A stretch of 48,050 nucleotides of DNA from Myxococcota bacterium (lineage in GTDB: Bacteria > Myxococcota_A > UBA9160 > UBA4427), in assembly GCA_028278345.1 (NCBI GenBank), contig JANQEL010000014.1, positions 1-48,050 on the forward strand, in the 5' to 3' direction. Both the position numbers and the translations under genes were made by a program. Below, piece by piece: positions 1-8,595 of the stretch (positions are counted from its first letter, which is position 1; each line of letters opens with the position of its first letter). The notes beneath the pieces are model-generated. The model was not told the origin of the DNA. It ran no database searches and saw nothing but the letters and a program-made list of their open reading frames with translations.

Positions 1-635
1 CCGAGCACCGTCACACAGAAGGCACCCAGGCGCGGCGCGGGAAGCCCCATTGCGGGCGCAAGCACCTCGCTGAGGGGAATCAAGGCGAGCAACAGCGTCG
101 AGATCCAGGCCAATGCCCGGCCCTCGCGCTGCTCGAAGGGTGCAAGCACCACTCCGGTGCGCCGGCTGCCGGAGACCATGATGGCCGCTGTGGCGCAGGT
201 GACCCCGGGCACGAAGACCAGGGCGTAGAGCGGCCCGACGCGCGTCGACCAACCCCAACGCGTCCAGCCGACATCGGCGATCATCCAATCGCTCATGATC
301 GCCATCGGCGCGAGCACCGCGGCCACCAGCCAGACCGGCCACAGCAACGGCTCGATCCGCCTGCGGAGGCTCTCTCGTTGCTCGAAACCGAGATGCAGCG
401 CGAGGGGCGGAATCACCAGGATCGGAATCGTCGCAAGACGCAACAACGAGAGCGCGATTCCGCGATTCGCGAACACGACGGCGAAGAAGTCGCAGAGCGC
501 CCAGGCACCCGCCGCGATCAGGATCGCCGCGGCGATGCGCGAGCGTCGCGCCATGGGATCGCGCGCGAGGATGGTCGCGGTGATCGCGCAGGCGCCGATC
601 GATGCGGCGAGGGGAATGGCGACGTGGAGGTGCAT
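1..635 (-). CDS. 7TM sensor histidine kinase, N-terminal part (runs off the window)
   Basis: A minus-strand frame is open from an ATG at 635 to the window edge (211 codons, no stop), so only the N-terminus is present. The product begins MHLHVAIPLAAS and consists of about six hydrophobic helices separated by short charged loops (for example ARDPMARRSR and EQRESLRRRIE). A WGWSTRVGPLYALVF stretch resembles the extracytoplasmic/TM5 part of 7TM sensor domains found in front of histidine kinases (the HisKA_7TM type). A purine-rich AGAGAA precedes the ATG. The kinase or output domain lies outside the window, so the output is unknown; a diguanylate cyclase or other 7TM receptor is possible. The kinase at 25310 has a comparable membrane half, which supports the reading. 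Confidence 0.6.
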   Translation of the reverse strand, partial: MHLHVAIPLAASIGACAITATILARDPMARRSRIAAAILIAAGAWALCDFFAVVFANRGIALSLLRLATIPILVIPPLALHLGFEQRESLRRRIEPLLWPVWLVAAVLAPMAIMSDWMIADVGWTRWGWSTRVGPLYALVFVPGVTCATAAIMVSGSRRTGVVLAPFEQREGRALAWISTLLLALIPLSEVLAPAMGLPAPRLGAFCVTVL

Positions 636-734
636 GGCGTTCTCTACATCGATTCGCCCGCGAAACGGCTTGACGCACGAGCCTGTCGTTGCGGTCGACG
701 CCGCGTTGGATCGCGTGGGAACGGACGGGTGAAC

Positions 735-769
735 CGAAACGAAAAGACCGGGGATGCATGGCATCCCCG
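735..769 (-). terminator. Rho-independent terminator of the YjfB-like gene
   Basis: A perfect 9-bp inverted repeat (CGGGGATGC / GCATCCCCG, 749-757 and 761-769) with a 3-nt loop is followed, on the minus strand, by a T-rich tract (CTTTTCGTTT). It lies 30 bases past the stop of the gene at 800-988, in the right orientation to end its transcript. Confidence 0.75.
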
Positions 770-799
770 TCCTCGTCGTTGCGATCGAGTTCGCGCGGG

Positions 800-988
800 C
801 TACGCGTGAACGTCGATGATGCGTCCCTTCTCGGGATCGCTATTCGCGTGCTCCGCCACCTGGGCGGCGCCTTCGAGCAACTTCGTAGCCGCGTCCCCCT
901 CCGCCTTGATGGCGTCGTTGGCCTTCGTGATCGTCGCGGTCTGGATGCTCTGGGGGGGGCCGTCGGCCCCGACGGATCCAATATTCAT
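800..988 (-). CDS. Small YjfB-like putative motility protein
   Basis: A 62-residue protein beginning MNIGSVGADG. A strong Shine-Dalgarno (AGGAGG) lies about six bases before the ATG at 988, which fixes this start rather than the longer open frame reaching 1084. The body is a soluble Ala/Lys-rich helix and the tail is GRIIDVHA. The layout, a short N-terminal strand, one long helix and a terminal G-x-x-I-D-V-x-A, matches the small YjfB-type proteins (PF14070, putative motility protein), whose biochemical role is not established. It is monocistronic with its own terminator. The family call rests on length and the C-terminal signature only; the gene itself looks secure. Confidence 0.55.
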   Translation of the reverse strand: MNIGSVGADGPPQSIQTATITKANDAIKAEGDAATKLLEGAAQVAEHANSDPEKGRIIDVHA

Positions 989-1075
989 GGAATCCCTCCT
1001 ATCCCGTTTCTTCGTCCGACGGGAGGCGGGCTGAAGCGCCTGCGAAGCCGGCAGGCATGCCTGGGCCTCTATCAA

Positions 1076-1100
1076 GGGCTGCACATGAATTGAGCAGCCC
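1076..1100. promoter_or_regulatory. Inverted repeat upstream of the amt promoter
   Basis: GGGCTGC and GCAGCCC face each other across 11 bases (1076-1082 / 1094-1100), about 70 bases upstream of the -24/-12 element. It could be an enhancer-binding site for the sigma-54 activator, but it does not match the usual NtrC site (TGCACC-N5-GGTGCA). A 12-bp palindrome CAGGCATGCCTG lies just before it at 1052-1063. Confidence 0.35.
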
Positions 1101-1166
1101 TGTGTCGATATCGGCCCAATGGACTCCTCTCGACCGTCTCAGTTCGAGCACACATTCGATTCGGAG

Positions 1167-1183
1167 TTGGCACACCCGTTGCT
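1167..1183 (+). promoter_or_regulatory. Sigma-54 (-24/-12) promoter of amt-glnK
   Basis: TTGGCACACCCGTTGC matches the RpoN consensus (TGGCAC-N5-TTGC) at every conserved base with the correct 5-nt spacing. It predicts a start near 1194 and a 5' leader of about 145 nt before amt. Nitrogen-controlled sigma-54 promoters in front of amt/glnK are well known, so NtrC-dependent induction under nitrogen limitation is the natural reading. Confidence 0.85.
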
Positions 1184-1338
1184 TTGTGGGGGGTCAACGC
1201 GGGCCTCGAAAAAGCAGAAAGCGGCCCGAACGAGTTCGAATCGAATCACGCGGGGATTCGATCAGCGGCGACAGCCGGAAAACAGACACCCCGCGACACC
1301 GCTCTCGACGAGCGAAATCAATACGGAGAAACAACACC

Positions 1339-2721
1339 ATGAAGCGCTGGATCCCCTCAACTGTAATTGCGACCGCGATGGCCCTCGCGCCATCGGTCGG
1401 CCTGGCCGACGACGGCGTCACCGCCGGCACCTTCGTCGCCAACAACGTCTGGATGATGCTCTGCGCAGGCCTCGTGTTCATCATGCACCTGGGCTTCGCG
1501 ATGCTCGAAACCGGTCTCGCCCGCGCGAAGAACTCGGTGAACATCCTGTTCAAGAACGTGTTCATCATCTGCGCGGGCATCATCACCTACTACCTGTTCG
1601 GCTTCAATCTGATGTACCCGGGCGAGTTCAACGGCTTCCTCGGGTTCGCGGGCTTCGGCCTGGGTGCCGGCTTCGACGCCGGTGCACAGACCGCGGGCTA
1701 CGCCGACGGCGGCTACACCTACTGGACCGACTTCATCTTCCAGGCGATGTTCGCGGCCACCGCGGCGACGATCGTCTCCGGTGCCGTGGCCGAGCGCATC
1801 AAGCTCCCGTCGTTCATGGTCTTCACCGTCTTCTTCGTCGGCATCGTCTACACGGTCGCCGGATCGTGGAAGTGGGGTGGCGGCTTCCTCGACGGCATGG
1901 GCTTTTATGACTTCGCCGGTTCGACGCTGGTGCACGGCGTCGGCGGGTGGGGTGCTCTCGTGGGTGCGATCGTCCTCGGGCCGCGCCTCGGCAAGTACGC
2001 GAAGAACGGCGCGGTTCACCCGATCCCGGGTAGCTCGCTTCCGAGCGCGACCATTGGCGCCTTCCTGCTGTGGCTCGGCTGGTTCGGCTTCAACGGCGGT
2101 TCGGTGCTTTCGGCCGATCCCTCGCTGACCTCGCTCGTGCTCGTCACGACCTGCCTCGCGGCCGCAGCGGGCGGTCTCGGTGCGATGATGATGTACACCT
2201 TCATCTCGTCGAAGCCCGACCTCTCGATGGCGCTCAACGGCATCCTCGCCGGCCTCGTGGGCATCACCGCGGGTGCGGACGTGATGACGCCCAACACGGC
2301 CGTGCTCATCGGCCTGATCGCCGGCGGCATCGTGGTGCTCAGCGTGGTCGGGATCGAGAGGATCAAGATCGACGACCCGGTCGGTGCCATCAGCGTCCAC
2401 CTCGTGTGTGGTATCTGGGGAACCCTGGCGGTCGGCATCTTCTCGACCAACCCCGAGCACTCGTTCCTCACCCAGCTGATCGGCGTGGCTTGCTACGGCG
2501 TGTTCTCGTTGGTCTGCGCGGCGGGGCTCTTCCTGGCGATCAAGGCCACGATGGGTCTGCGAGTGAGCGAAGAAGAAGAAATCGAAGGTCTCGACCTCGG
2601 CGAACACGGCATGCACGCTTGGGATGTGCACGTCGGTGCCAACCAGTTCGACAACCTGGGCGGTTCCCCCGCGAGCGTCGCAGGTGCGACGTCGCCGGTC
2701 CTGGCCGCCACCGAATCCTGA
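1339..2721 (+). CDS. amt: Ammonium transporter Amt
   Basis: A 460-residue inner-membrane channel that conducts ammonium into the cell. The ATG at 1339 follows a GGAG-containing leader and gives a cleavable signal peptide (MKRWIPSTVI..., cut near GLA-DD), as in other Amt proteins. About eleven TM helices follow. The twin pore histidines are visible as H199 (STLVHGVGG) and H354 (DPVGAISVHLVCG). Conserved signatures such as GFAMLETG near residue 55 and DFAGSTLVH near 191 confirm the family. The C-terminal tail (MGLRVSEEEEIEGLDLGEHGM) is the usual PII-contact tail, extended by a low-complexity stretch. The PII gene lies 60 bases downstream, forming the classic amt-glnK operon under the sigma-54 promoter. 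Open reading continues upstream to 1057 but has no start signal there. Confidence 0.97.
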   Translation: MKRWIPSTVIATAMALAPSVGLADDGVTAGTFVANNVWMMLCAGLVFIMHLGFAMLETGLARAKNSVNILFKNVFIICAGIITYYLFGFNLMYPGEFNGFLGFAGFGLGAGFDAGAQTAGYADGGYTYWTDFIFQAMFAATAATIVSGAVAERIKLPSFMVFTVFFVGIVYTVAGSWKWGGGFLDGMGFYDFAGSTLVHGVGGWGALVGAIVLGPRLGKYAKNGAVHPIPGSSLPSATIGAFLLWLGWFGFNGGSVLSADPSLTSLVLVTTCLAAAAGGLGAMMMYTFISSKPDLSMALNGILAGLVGITAGADVMTPNTAVLIGLIAGGIVVLSVVGIERIKIDDPVGAISVHLVCGIWGTLAVGIFSTNPEHSFLTQLIGVACYGVFSLVCAAGLFLAIKATMGLRVSEEEEIEGLDLGEHGMHAWDVHVGANQFDNLGGSPASVAGATSPVLAATES

Positions 2722-3129
<408 letters not shown>

Positions 3130-3165
3130 TCACCGCGCCATCACGAAGATCGAGAGGATCCGCGA

Positions 3166-3196
3166 AGGGTCGGCCACCTTGGGTGGTCGGCCCTTT
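3166..3196 (+). terminator. Terminator of the amt-glnK operon
   Basis: A 13-bp stem (3166-3178 with 3182-3194, two G.U pairs as RNA) closes a 3-nt loop and runs into TTT. It lies immediately downstream of glnK. Confidence 0.7.
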
Positions 3197-3300
3197 CGCG
3201 TATCGCCCCGCGTCGCGGCGGATCCGACTCCGGGTTCACGCACTACCGAATGGATGCCGGCGTCCACTGCAGCGTTACACTGCGCGCGAGGAGGATTCCC

Positions 3301-4503
3301 GTGGCAGACCACGACCGCGCACCCGAAGCGTTGAAGCAGAAGGTCGAAGAGTGGGTCGATGCGAATCACGAGCTGCTGCTCGACATCTCGCATCAGATCC
3401 ATGCGAACCCCGAACTCGCCTTCAAGGAACGCGCCGCGTGCGCATTGCTGGTCGACGCCCTGAACAAGGCGGGCCTCGATGTCGAATCCCCGTGTGGCGG
3501 CCTCGACACCGCATTCGCGGCAGAGTTCGGCGGGAATGCCGGGCCCACCGTCGCCCTGCTCGCCGAGTACGATGCGCTGCCCGAGATCGGTCACGCCTGC
3601 GGGCACAACCTGATCGCGACTGCGGGGGTGGGCGCGGGCCTGGCGCTGGCCGCCCTCGACGAAGAACTCCCGGGCCGCGTTCGCGTGCTCGGCACGCCGG
3701 CCGAAGAAGCCGGCGGTGGCAAGGAATTGATGATGCGCGCCGGCGTCTTCGAAGGGGTCGATGCCGCGCTGATGATCCACCCGGCCGGTTTCAACCTCGG
3801 CGCCATGCCGTGCATCTGCATGTCGGGGGTGAAGGTCGCCTACCGCGGGCGTGCCTCCCATGCGTCGGCGGCACCGGAGCGCGGGGTCAACGCGCTGGAT
3901 GCCCTGGTGATGGCCTACCAATCGATCGCCGCCCTGCGACAACACATCCGCGGTGACGAACGCGTGCACGGCATCATCACCGATGGCGGCCAGGCGGCGA
4001 ACATCGTGCCCGACTACGCAGCGGCGGTCTTCTTCGTACGCAGCCCCTTCCAGAAGGGCCTCGAGAAGCTGCGCGCGCGCGTACAGGCCTGCTTCGAAGC
4101 CGGGGCTGCGGCGACGGGTGCCGAGCTCGAGGTGCAGTGGGCCCCGGTCGACTATCTCGACCTGCGCAGCAATCTGCCCCTCGAAGAGGCTTTCGTCGAG
4201 AACGCCGAGCGCCTGGGTCGCGAGTTCATCCCCAAGAGCAAGATGGCGCCGATGATGGCGGGCAGCACCGACATGGGAAACGTGAGTCATCAATTCCCGG
4301 CGATCCACCCGATGATCGCGGCGGCGCCGATGAACGTGAGCATCCACAACCGCGCCTTCGCCGACCACGCGGGAGGCGAACTCGGTGATGCAGCGGCCAT
4401 CGATGGCACGAAGGCCCTCGCCATGACGGCCCTCGACTTCCTCTACAGCCCATCGCTCCAGGAGCGCACCCGCAACGTCTTCGAGACGAGCGAAGCGCGT
4501 TAG
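3301..4503 (+). CDS. M20 family metallopeptidase/amidohydrolase (AbgB-like)
   Basis: A 400-residue cytoplasmic zinc amidohydrolase. I chose the GTG at 3301 because GAGGAGG sits at ideal spacing; an upstream ATG-led extension at 3250 has no such site. Metal-site motifs are visible: GHACGHNL near residue 98, EEAGGG near 137, MIHPA near 156, and the late STDMGNVSHQFP. A dimerisation domain (SGVKVAYRGRASHASAAPERGVNALD) interrupts the catalytic domain, as in PF01546/PF07687. Closest known subgroups cleave amide or peptide bonds in N-acyl amino acids or p-aminobenzoyl-glutamate; the substrate here cannot be assigned. It is followed almost directly by a lipoprotein gene in the same direction. Confidence 0.88.
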   Translation: MADHDRAPEALKQKVEEWVDANHELLLDISHQIHANPELAFKERAACALLVDALNKAGLDVESPCGGLDTAFAAEFGGNAGPTVALLAEYDALPEIGHACGHNLIATAGVGAGLALAALDEELPGRVRVLGTPAEEAGGGKELMMRAGVFEGVDAALMIHPAGFNLGAMPCICMSGVKVAYRGRASHASAAPERGVNALDALVMAYQSIAALRQHIRGDERVHGIITDGGQAANIVPDYAAAVFFVRSPFQKGLEKLRARVQACFEAGAAATGAELEVQWAPVDYLDLRSNLPLEEAFVENAERLGREFIPKSKMAPMMAGSTDMGNVSHQFPAIHPMIAAAPMNVSIHNRAFADHAGGELGDAAAIDGTKALAMTALDFLYSPSLQERTRNVFETSEAR

Positions 4504-4515
4504 TCGTTGAACGCG

Positions 4516-5478
4516 ATGAAGTACGCGATGGGGGTGCCTGGGCGACGAGGCCTGTGCGGGGTCGCGATCGCTCTGCTTCTCGGGCTCGGCGGCTGTGAGG
4601 TCGCGAAGACACCGGCACCGATCCCGGCGAACGCGCGGGAAGCGACGCCGGCCTTCTGGCGCGTCGAGGGGGCTTCGGGAGGCGAACTCTTCCTGCTCGG
4701 CTCGATCCACGTGGGTCCGCGCGAAGGCTGGATCCTGCCCGAAGACGTGCTCGCCCACTTCGACCGCAGTTCGACCCTGATCGTCGAAGTGGACATGCGC
4801 GAAGACTCTCCGGAGGCCCAGGACGACGCCGTGATGCGCCACGCCCTGCTCGCTCCGGGCGAGTCGGTGAAGAACCACCTCTCCCCCGAAACCTACGCCG
4901 CACTCGAAGCGCACATCACCGGGCAGGGTCGCAACATGGCGAACATCCACCCGTGGAAGCCGTGGATGATCGCCACCATGCTGCTGCTCGAAGAGCTGCA
5001 GCGCCTCGGCTACCCCACCGAAGCCGGCGTCGACCTCGACCTGATGGAGCGCGCAGGAGACGACATCCCCGTCGTCGGAATCGAAACCGCCGAAGAGCAG
5101 TTGAGCCTGCTCGGCGGACTCACCCCCGAGAACCAGGAGCTCATGTTGAAGGACATCCTCGGCCAGATGTCGGGGATCGAAGCGCACTTCGAAGCGCTGA
5201 TGAACGCGTGGCGCACCGGTGATGCCGAAGCGCTCGAAGCGCTGCTCTTCGAAGAACTCGCTCGCACACCCGAACTCGCGCCCTTCTACGAAGCCGTGAT
5301 CTACGGACGCAATGCGACGATGTGCGAGCGATTCGAGAAGCGCATCGAAGCCGGCCAGAGCCTGTTCGGCGTCGTCGGGGCGGCGCACCTGGTCGGGGAT
5401 CGGGGTGTTCCGGCCTGTCTCGCGGGCCGTGGACATCGGGTCGAACGCATCGCGAGCCCAGCCGCACAGGCCGACTGA
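4516..5478 (+). CDS. TraB/GumN family lipoprotein
   Basis: A protein of about 320 residues with a lipoprotein signal (LLLGLGGC lipobox) followed by a TraB/GumN domain. The family landmarks are LGSIHVGP near the N-terminus, IVEVDMRE, the central HPWKPWM, and the C-terminal VGAAHLVGDRGV. The GxxH/EVD/GAAH set resembles that of erythromycin-esterase-like and TIKI metalloproteases, so a metal-dependent hydrolase role at the membrane is possible but unproven. The ATG at 4516 is preferred; a TTG nine bases upstream (4507) would add three residues. It begins about 12 bases after the amidohydrolase stop and ends 18 bases before the next gene, so the three genes 3301-6054 look cotranscribed. Confidence 0.85.
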   Translation: MKYAMGVPGRRGLCGVAIALLLGLGGCEVAKTPAPIPANAREATPAFWRVEGASGGELFLLGSIHVGPREGWILPEDVLAHFDRSSTLIVEVDMREDSPEAQDDAVMRHALLAPGESVKNHLSPETYAALEAHITGQGRNMANIHPWKPWMIATMLLLEELQRLGYPTEAGVDLDLMERAGDDIPVVGIETAEEQLSLLGGLTPENQELMLKDILGQMSGIEAHFEALMNAWRTGDAEALEALLFEELARTPELAPFYEAVIYGRNATMCERFEKRIEAGQSLFGVVGAAHLVGDRGVPACLAGRGHRVERIASPAAQAD

Positions 5479-5496
5479 CGACGAGGAACGAGTAAA

Positions 5497-6054
5497 ATGC
5501 AGGACATCCACGAAAGCGTATTCGTCGCCGAGGGCGCGAAGCTCTTCGGCAAGGTCGAGATCGGCGAAGGCTCGTCGGTCTGGTACAACGCCGTGGTTCG
5601 CAGTGAGTGCCAGTACGTGCGCGTCGGTCGCTACACGAACCTGCAGGACTTCGCGATGCTGCACGTGGGCTTCGACCATCCCACCGTGATCGGCGACCAC
5701 TGCTCGATCACCCACCACGCGACGGTTCACGGTGCGGTGATTGGCGATGCCTGCCTCATCGGCATCAACGCCACGATCATGGACGGCGCCGTGATCGGCG
5801 CGGGTTCGATCGTGGGCGGCGGGGCCTTCGTGACGGAGGGCAGCGAGTTTCCCCCGAACTCGATCATCCTCGGCGCCCCGGCCAAGGCCGTGAAGGAGCG
5901 CGACAGCACCCGCGCGAACCGCCTGAACGCCTGGGTGTACCACCGCAACGCCCAGGCCTACCTGCGCGGCGAGCACCGCGCCTGGGACGGCGAGGAGTAC
6001 CAGCGCTGGCGCGCAGAGATGGCCGAGAAGATCGAGCGCGACGCCGACCTCTAG
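5497..6054 (+). CDS. Gamma carbonic anhydrase-like hexapeptide-repeat protein
   Basis: A 185-residue left-handed beta-helix protein of the YrdA/PaaY gamma-carbonic-anhydrase group. Hexapeptide turns run from about residue 12 to 140 (GEGSSVWYNAVVR, VIGDACLIG, VIGAGSIVGGGAFV). The metal-binding histidines are seen in MLHVGFDHP and SITHHATVHG, and the closing ILGAPAKAVKE is typical. The C-terminal helix (RANRLNAWVYHRNAQAYL) completes the family length. GAGGAACGAG precedes the ATG. Members bind zinc or iron trimeric sites; some hydrate CO2 and others show no activity, so catalysis is inferred only. Confidence 0.9.
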   Translation: MQDIHESVFVAEGAKLFGKVEIGEGSSVWYNAVVRSECQYVRVGRYTNLQDFAMLHVGFDHPTVIGDHCSITHHATVHGAVIGDACLIGINATIMDGAVIGAGSIVGGGAFVTEGSEFPPNSIILGAPAKAVKERDSTRANRLNAWVYHRNAQAYLRGEHRAWDGEEYQRWRAEMAEKIERDADL

Positions 6055-6070
6055 TCGGCGCGCTGGCGGG

Positions 6071-6775
6071 CTACGCCTCGAGCCCCTCGAAGAGGATGTT
6101 CACCCCGGCCTGGATCGACTTGCGGCAGCCCTCGGCGGAGACCAGGCCATTCGACCACGCGATGCGCGCGCCCAGGGTGATGTGGAAGAGCGCGTTCGCG
6201 GCCTCGAGCACGTTCACACTCGGCGCGAGATCCTTGTTCTTGCGACCCATCTGGAGGATCTCGGCGAGCAGGCCGATCGTGCGGTCGTAGAGGTTCAGTA
6301 CGCGACGCGAAACGGCGGCGTCGGGCTTGGTGGTCGAACGCATGGCGATCAACGAGAGGTCGCGATCACGCGTGAGCAGCTCGTGCTGCACGTCGAGGAA
6401 GTGGTTCACGCGCTGACGCGTCGAATGCCCGCGCTCGTCGGCCTTGCGGAACTGCGCCCAGGCATCCTCCTGCAGATCGGCGAGTTCTTCGATCAGCAAT
6501 TCCTCTTTGCTCGCGACGTGGCGATAGATCGAACTCGCCCCCATGCCCGCACGTGCCGCGATGGCCCGAAGCGTCGCGCCATCGAAGCCCTTCTCTCGAA
6601 AGAGCTCGAGGGCCGCCTGGCGGATGCGCTCGCGACTCTTGCGGCCGCGCACGAGTCGGCCGTCGTCGTTGCGACGCGGAACCCGGCTACGCGGATCGGC
6701 CGGTTCCTTCGACTTGCGCGTCGACTTCCGTGCCTGGGTCGACGTTGCGCCCGGCGAAGTGGTCGGCGATGCCAT
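6071..6775 (-). CDS. TetR/AcrR family transcriptional regulator
   Basis: A 234-residue repressor. An unusually long, basic, Ser/Thr-rich N-terminal extension of about 45 residues precedes the TetR helix-turn-helix (SRERIRQAALELFREKGFDGATLRAIAARAGMGASSIYRHVASKEELL, about residues 47-95). The C-terminal ligand domain (to ILFEGLEA) matches acyl-CoA/lipid-type TetR regulators in length. It is convergent with the carbonic-anhydrase-like gene, 16 bases away. The basic tail could add non-specific DNA contacts, or the true start may be an internal codon such as the MGAS-proximal region, though that would remove the DNA-binding helices. The target is unknown. Confidence 0.9.
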   Translation of the reverse strand: MASPTTSPGATSTQARKSTRKSKEPADPRSRVPRRNDDGRLVRGRKSRERIRQAALELFREKGFDGATLRAIAARAGMGASSIYRHVASKEELLIEELADLQEDAWAQFRKADERGHSTRQRVNHFLDVQHELLTRDRDLSLIAMRSTTKPDAAVSRRVLNLYDRTIGLLAEILQMGRKNKDLAPSVNVLEAANALFHITLGARIAWSNGLVSAEGCRKSIQAGVNILFEGLEA

Positions 6776-6882
6776 GAACGAACCCCTCGACGTACCGGGC
6801 CCACCCCCCGTGGCCCCGACGAGCGCTGACCCCGCTCGAAAACGGCGAACAGGATCGCATAGCGGGCGGGCGCTCGACAGGG

Positions 6883-6911
6883 AAAAGCCACACGAAGGGC
6901 CGCTTCGTGTG
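6883..6911 (-). terminator. Terminator of the acyltransferase pair
   Basis: A perfect 9-bp inverted repeat (CACACGAAG / CTTCGTGTG, 6889-6897 and 6903-6911) with a 5-nt loop is followed on the minus strand by GCTTTTCC. It lies about 80 bases past the stop of the gene at 6989-7798. Confidence 0.7.
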
Positions 6912-6988
6912 TCGCTCCCACATCGCGGGGACCCGCCAACCGCGCGGATCCCAAGCGCTTTTCGGTGCCCTCTGCGCGAACGCCGCGG

Positions 6989-7798
6989 CTACAACAGCGA
7001 CTCGGGCTTCTCGATGAAGTCCTTGATCAAGGCCAGCGCCCGGCCGGCGTAGAGCCCGTCTTCGACCCGTTCGTCATAGTTGTACTTGACGTGCATGATC
7101 TGCTTGCCGTCATGGCGGGTGTGGACGCGACCCACGACCGCGAAGTGCGAGCACGTGCCGTACTCCCACAGATGGTGGTACCCGGCGTCGAGCCCGACGC
7201 TGCCGAGGTTGGCGACGAAGATCGACGTGAAGAGCGGGTCCCCGTCGATCACCCCCTTCGGCAGCAGGTGGAGGTGATTCGCACGATCGAGCAGCCAGAC
7301 CACGAAGCGCGTGAGCGTCACGGGCAGCATCATCGCGAGATTGATCTCTTTGTCGCTCTGCGTGACTTCGCCGCTGCGCCGCTTCTTGATGCGCGCGGTC
7401 AGCGAGTCGGCGAGTTCGGCGAGGCTCTCCTCTTCTTCGGGGAAGAATCGCTTCACCGTCTTGAGGGGCGCAGCGTCTTCGAAACTCTGCTTGGCTGCGA
7501 ACGAGATCGCGACGTGATTGCGCTGCCACAAGCGTCCACCGGCCACGAAGCGGTTCACGCTCGGTCGCATGTGCATCACCCGCGCCAACGCACGAAGGTA
7601 GAGATGGAAGAGCGTGAGATGACGCTCGCGCTCGCGCCCCTCGTTGAAGCGGTCGATGAACGCGATGGCTTCGTCGACTTCGATCTCGGTCGTGAAGAGC
7701 ACGTTCGCGTCGTTGCGGCGCGGCGAGATGAAGGGCATGAACGCGCGCAGGCGCGAGAGGTCCTTGATCTGCTCACCATCGGGTCGTTTTCCGAACAT
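6989..7798 (-). CDS. 2-oxoacid dehydrogenase E2-like acyltransferase domain protein, altered active site
   Basis: A 269-residue protein consisting only of the chloramphenicol-acetyltransferase-like E2 catalytic fold, with no lipoyl domain. The ATG at 7798 has a good GAGGGGAAGC site. The E2 signature DHRxxDG appears as DERVEDG (residues 242-248), so the catalytic histidine is replaced by glutamate, while FTSIFVANLGSVGLDAGYHHLWEYG resembles the substrate-channel segment. Known E2 enzymes move acyl groups from lipoate to CoA; this one may act on other acyl carriers or be non-catalytic. It overlaps the upstream GNAT gene by 26 bases, implying translational coupling. No E1 or E3 gene is nearby. 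Confidence 0.75.
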   Translation of the reverse strand: MFGKRPDGEQIKDLSRLRAFMPFISPRRNDANVLFTTEIEVDEAIAFIDRFNEGRERERHLTLFHLYLRALARVMHMRPSVNRFVAGGRLWQRNHVAISFAAKQSFEDAAPLKTVKRFFPEEEESLAELADSLTARIKKRRSGEVTQSDKEINLAMMLPVTLTRFVVWLLDRANHLHLLPKGVIDGDPLFTSIFVANLGSVGLDAGYHHLWEYGTCSHFAVVGRVHTRHDGKQIMHVKYNYDERVEDGLYAGRALALIKDFIEKPESLL

Positions 7799-8504
7799 GC
7801 TTCCCCTCTTTGATCTGTGATTCTTCGGCCTGTGATGTGCGGTGGCGCGCAGGTCGCCGCATGCACCAGATCGGGATGCCGAACGCGCGAAGCTCACAGG
7901 CGACTTCGAAGCCCGCGCCCTGGTAGAAGCCGAGGAGCTCTCGGCGGTCGGTCTCCAGATAGCTCGCCACACCGAGGGCGTCGACGTTTCGCAGCCAGGC
8001 CGAGAGCAACGCCCTGCCGTGACCGCGCCCGCGACGCTCGGGGTGGGTCGCGATCAGCGCGAGGTACGCGTGGGGGTCCTTCGGATGCCGTTCGTCGAGC
8101 TGGCGGTACAGGGCGCCGAAGCGCCGCATCACCCCCAGCCCCTGGCCCCAGAGACAGCGCAGCTGGGCGCCCAGGGGTGGCGGCGCGACCGGGTAGCCAC
8201 CGGGATCGAGTGCGACCAGTGCGCCGCAAATGCTTGAATTCGGGTCGTTTTCGCCCCTTTCGAGGAGCACCCGGCGATCGCTGAATCGCCGAGAGGCCAG
8301 CAGCGACGTCTGCATGCCGTAGGCATTTACACGCAGTCGACGATCCGCCCCGCCCCGAATCACCGCCCGATTGACCGGATTGTCGCGAAACGCCAGGGCC
8401 AGCAGCGCCGCAGCGCTGTGCTCGCGCTCGGGCCCCAGGGGCTCAATGCGGATTTCCGCCCCGCTGCCAGCGCTGCGCACATCGGCTTCCGCCTGCTGTT
8501 CCAC
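7773..8504 (-). CDS. GNAT family N-acetyltransferase
   Basis: A 243-residue acetyltransferase starting at a GTG (8504). The acetyl-CoA-binding motif A is clear (LIATHPERRGRGHGRALLSAWLR, about residues 150-172), followed by ETDRRELLGFYQGAGFEVACE, the usual motif B. The N-terminal part (LLALAFRDNPVNRAVIRGG) fits the group of GNATs with a YxxxxF-type insert. Its 3' end overlaps the start of the E2-like gene, so both acyl-CoA enzymes are probably made together. The acceptor substrate is unknown. Confidence 0.85.
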   Translation of the reverse strand: MEQQAEADVRSAGSGAEIRIEPLGPEREHSAAALLALAFRDNPVNRAVIRGGADRRLRVNAYGMQTSLLASRRFSDRRVLLERGENDPNSSICGALVALDPGGYPVAPPPLGAQLRCLWGQGLGVMRRFGALYRQLDERHPKDPHAYLALIATHPERRGRGHGRALLSAWLRNVDALGVASYLETDRRELLGFYQGAGFEVACELRAFGIPIWCMRRPARHRTSQAEESQIKEGKHVRKTTRW

Positions 8505-8595
8505 GACGCCCCCGCGGCTCGAAAGAGGCCGAGCCTACCACTCTCGTACCCGGCCTCAGGTCAAGCCCGGACGGAAACGGCGCGATAAGAAACGC

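Noticed and set aside
295..1093. Several plus-strand frames across the left edge region
   Set aside because: They overlap the sensor kinase fragment and the YjfB-like gene, both of which have starts with ribosome-binding sites; the products are Arg-rich shadows.
1357..2631. 424-codon minus-strand frame opposite amt
   Set aside because: Amt motifs on the plus strand are unambiguous and the antisense product has no recognisable sequence.
3130..5976. A 948-codon open frame on the minus strand
   Set aside because: It is antisense to three well-supported genes with ribosome-binding sites and family motifs, and its product is low-complexity His/Arg/Asp-rich, a common mirror effect in high-GC DNA.
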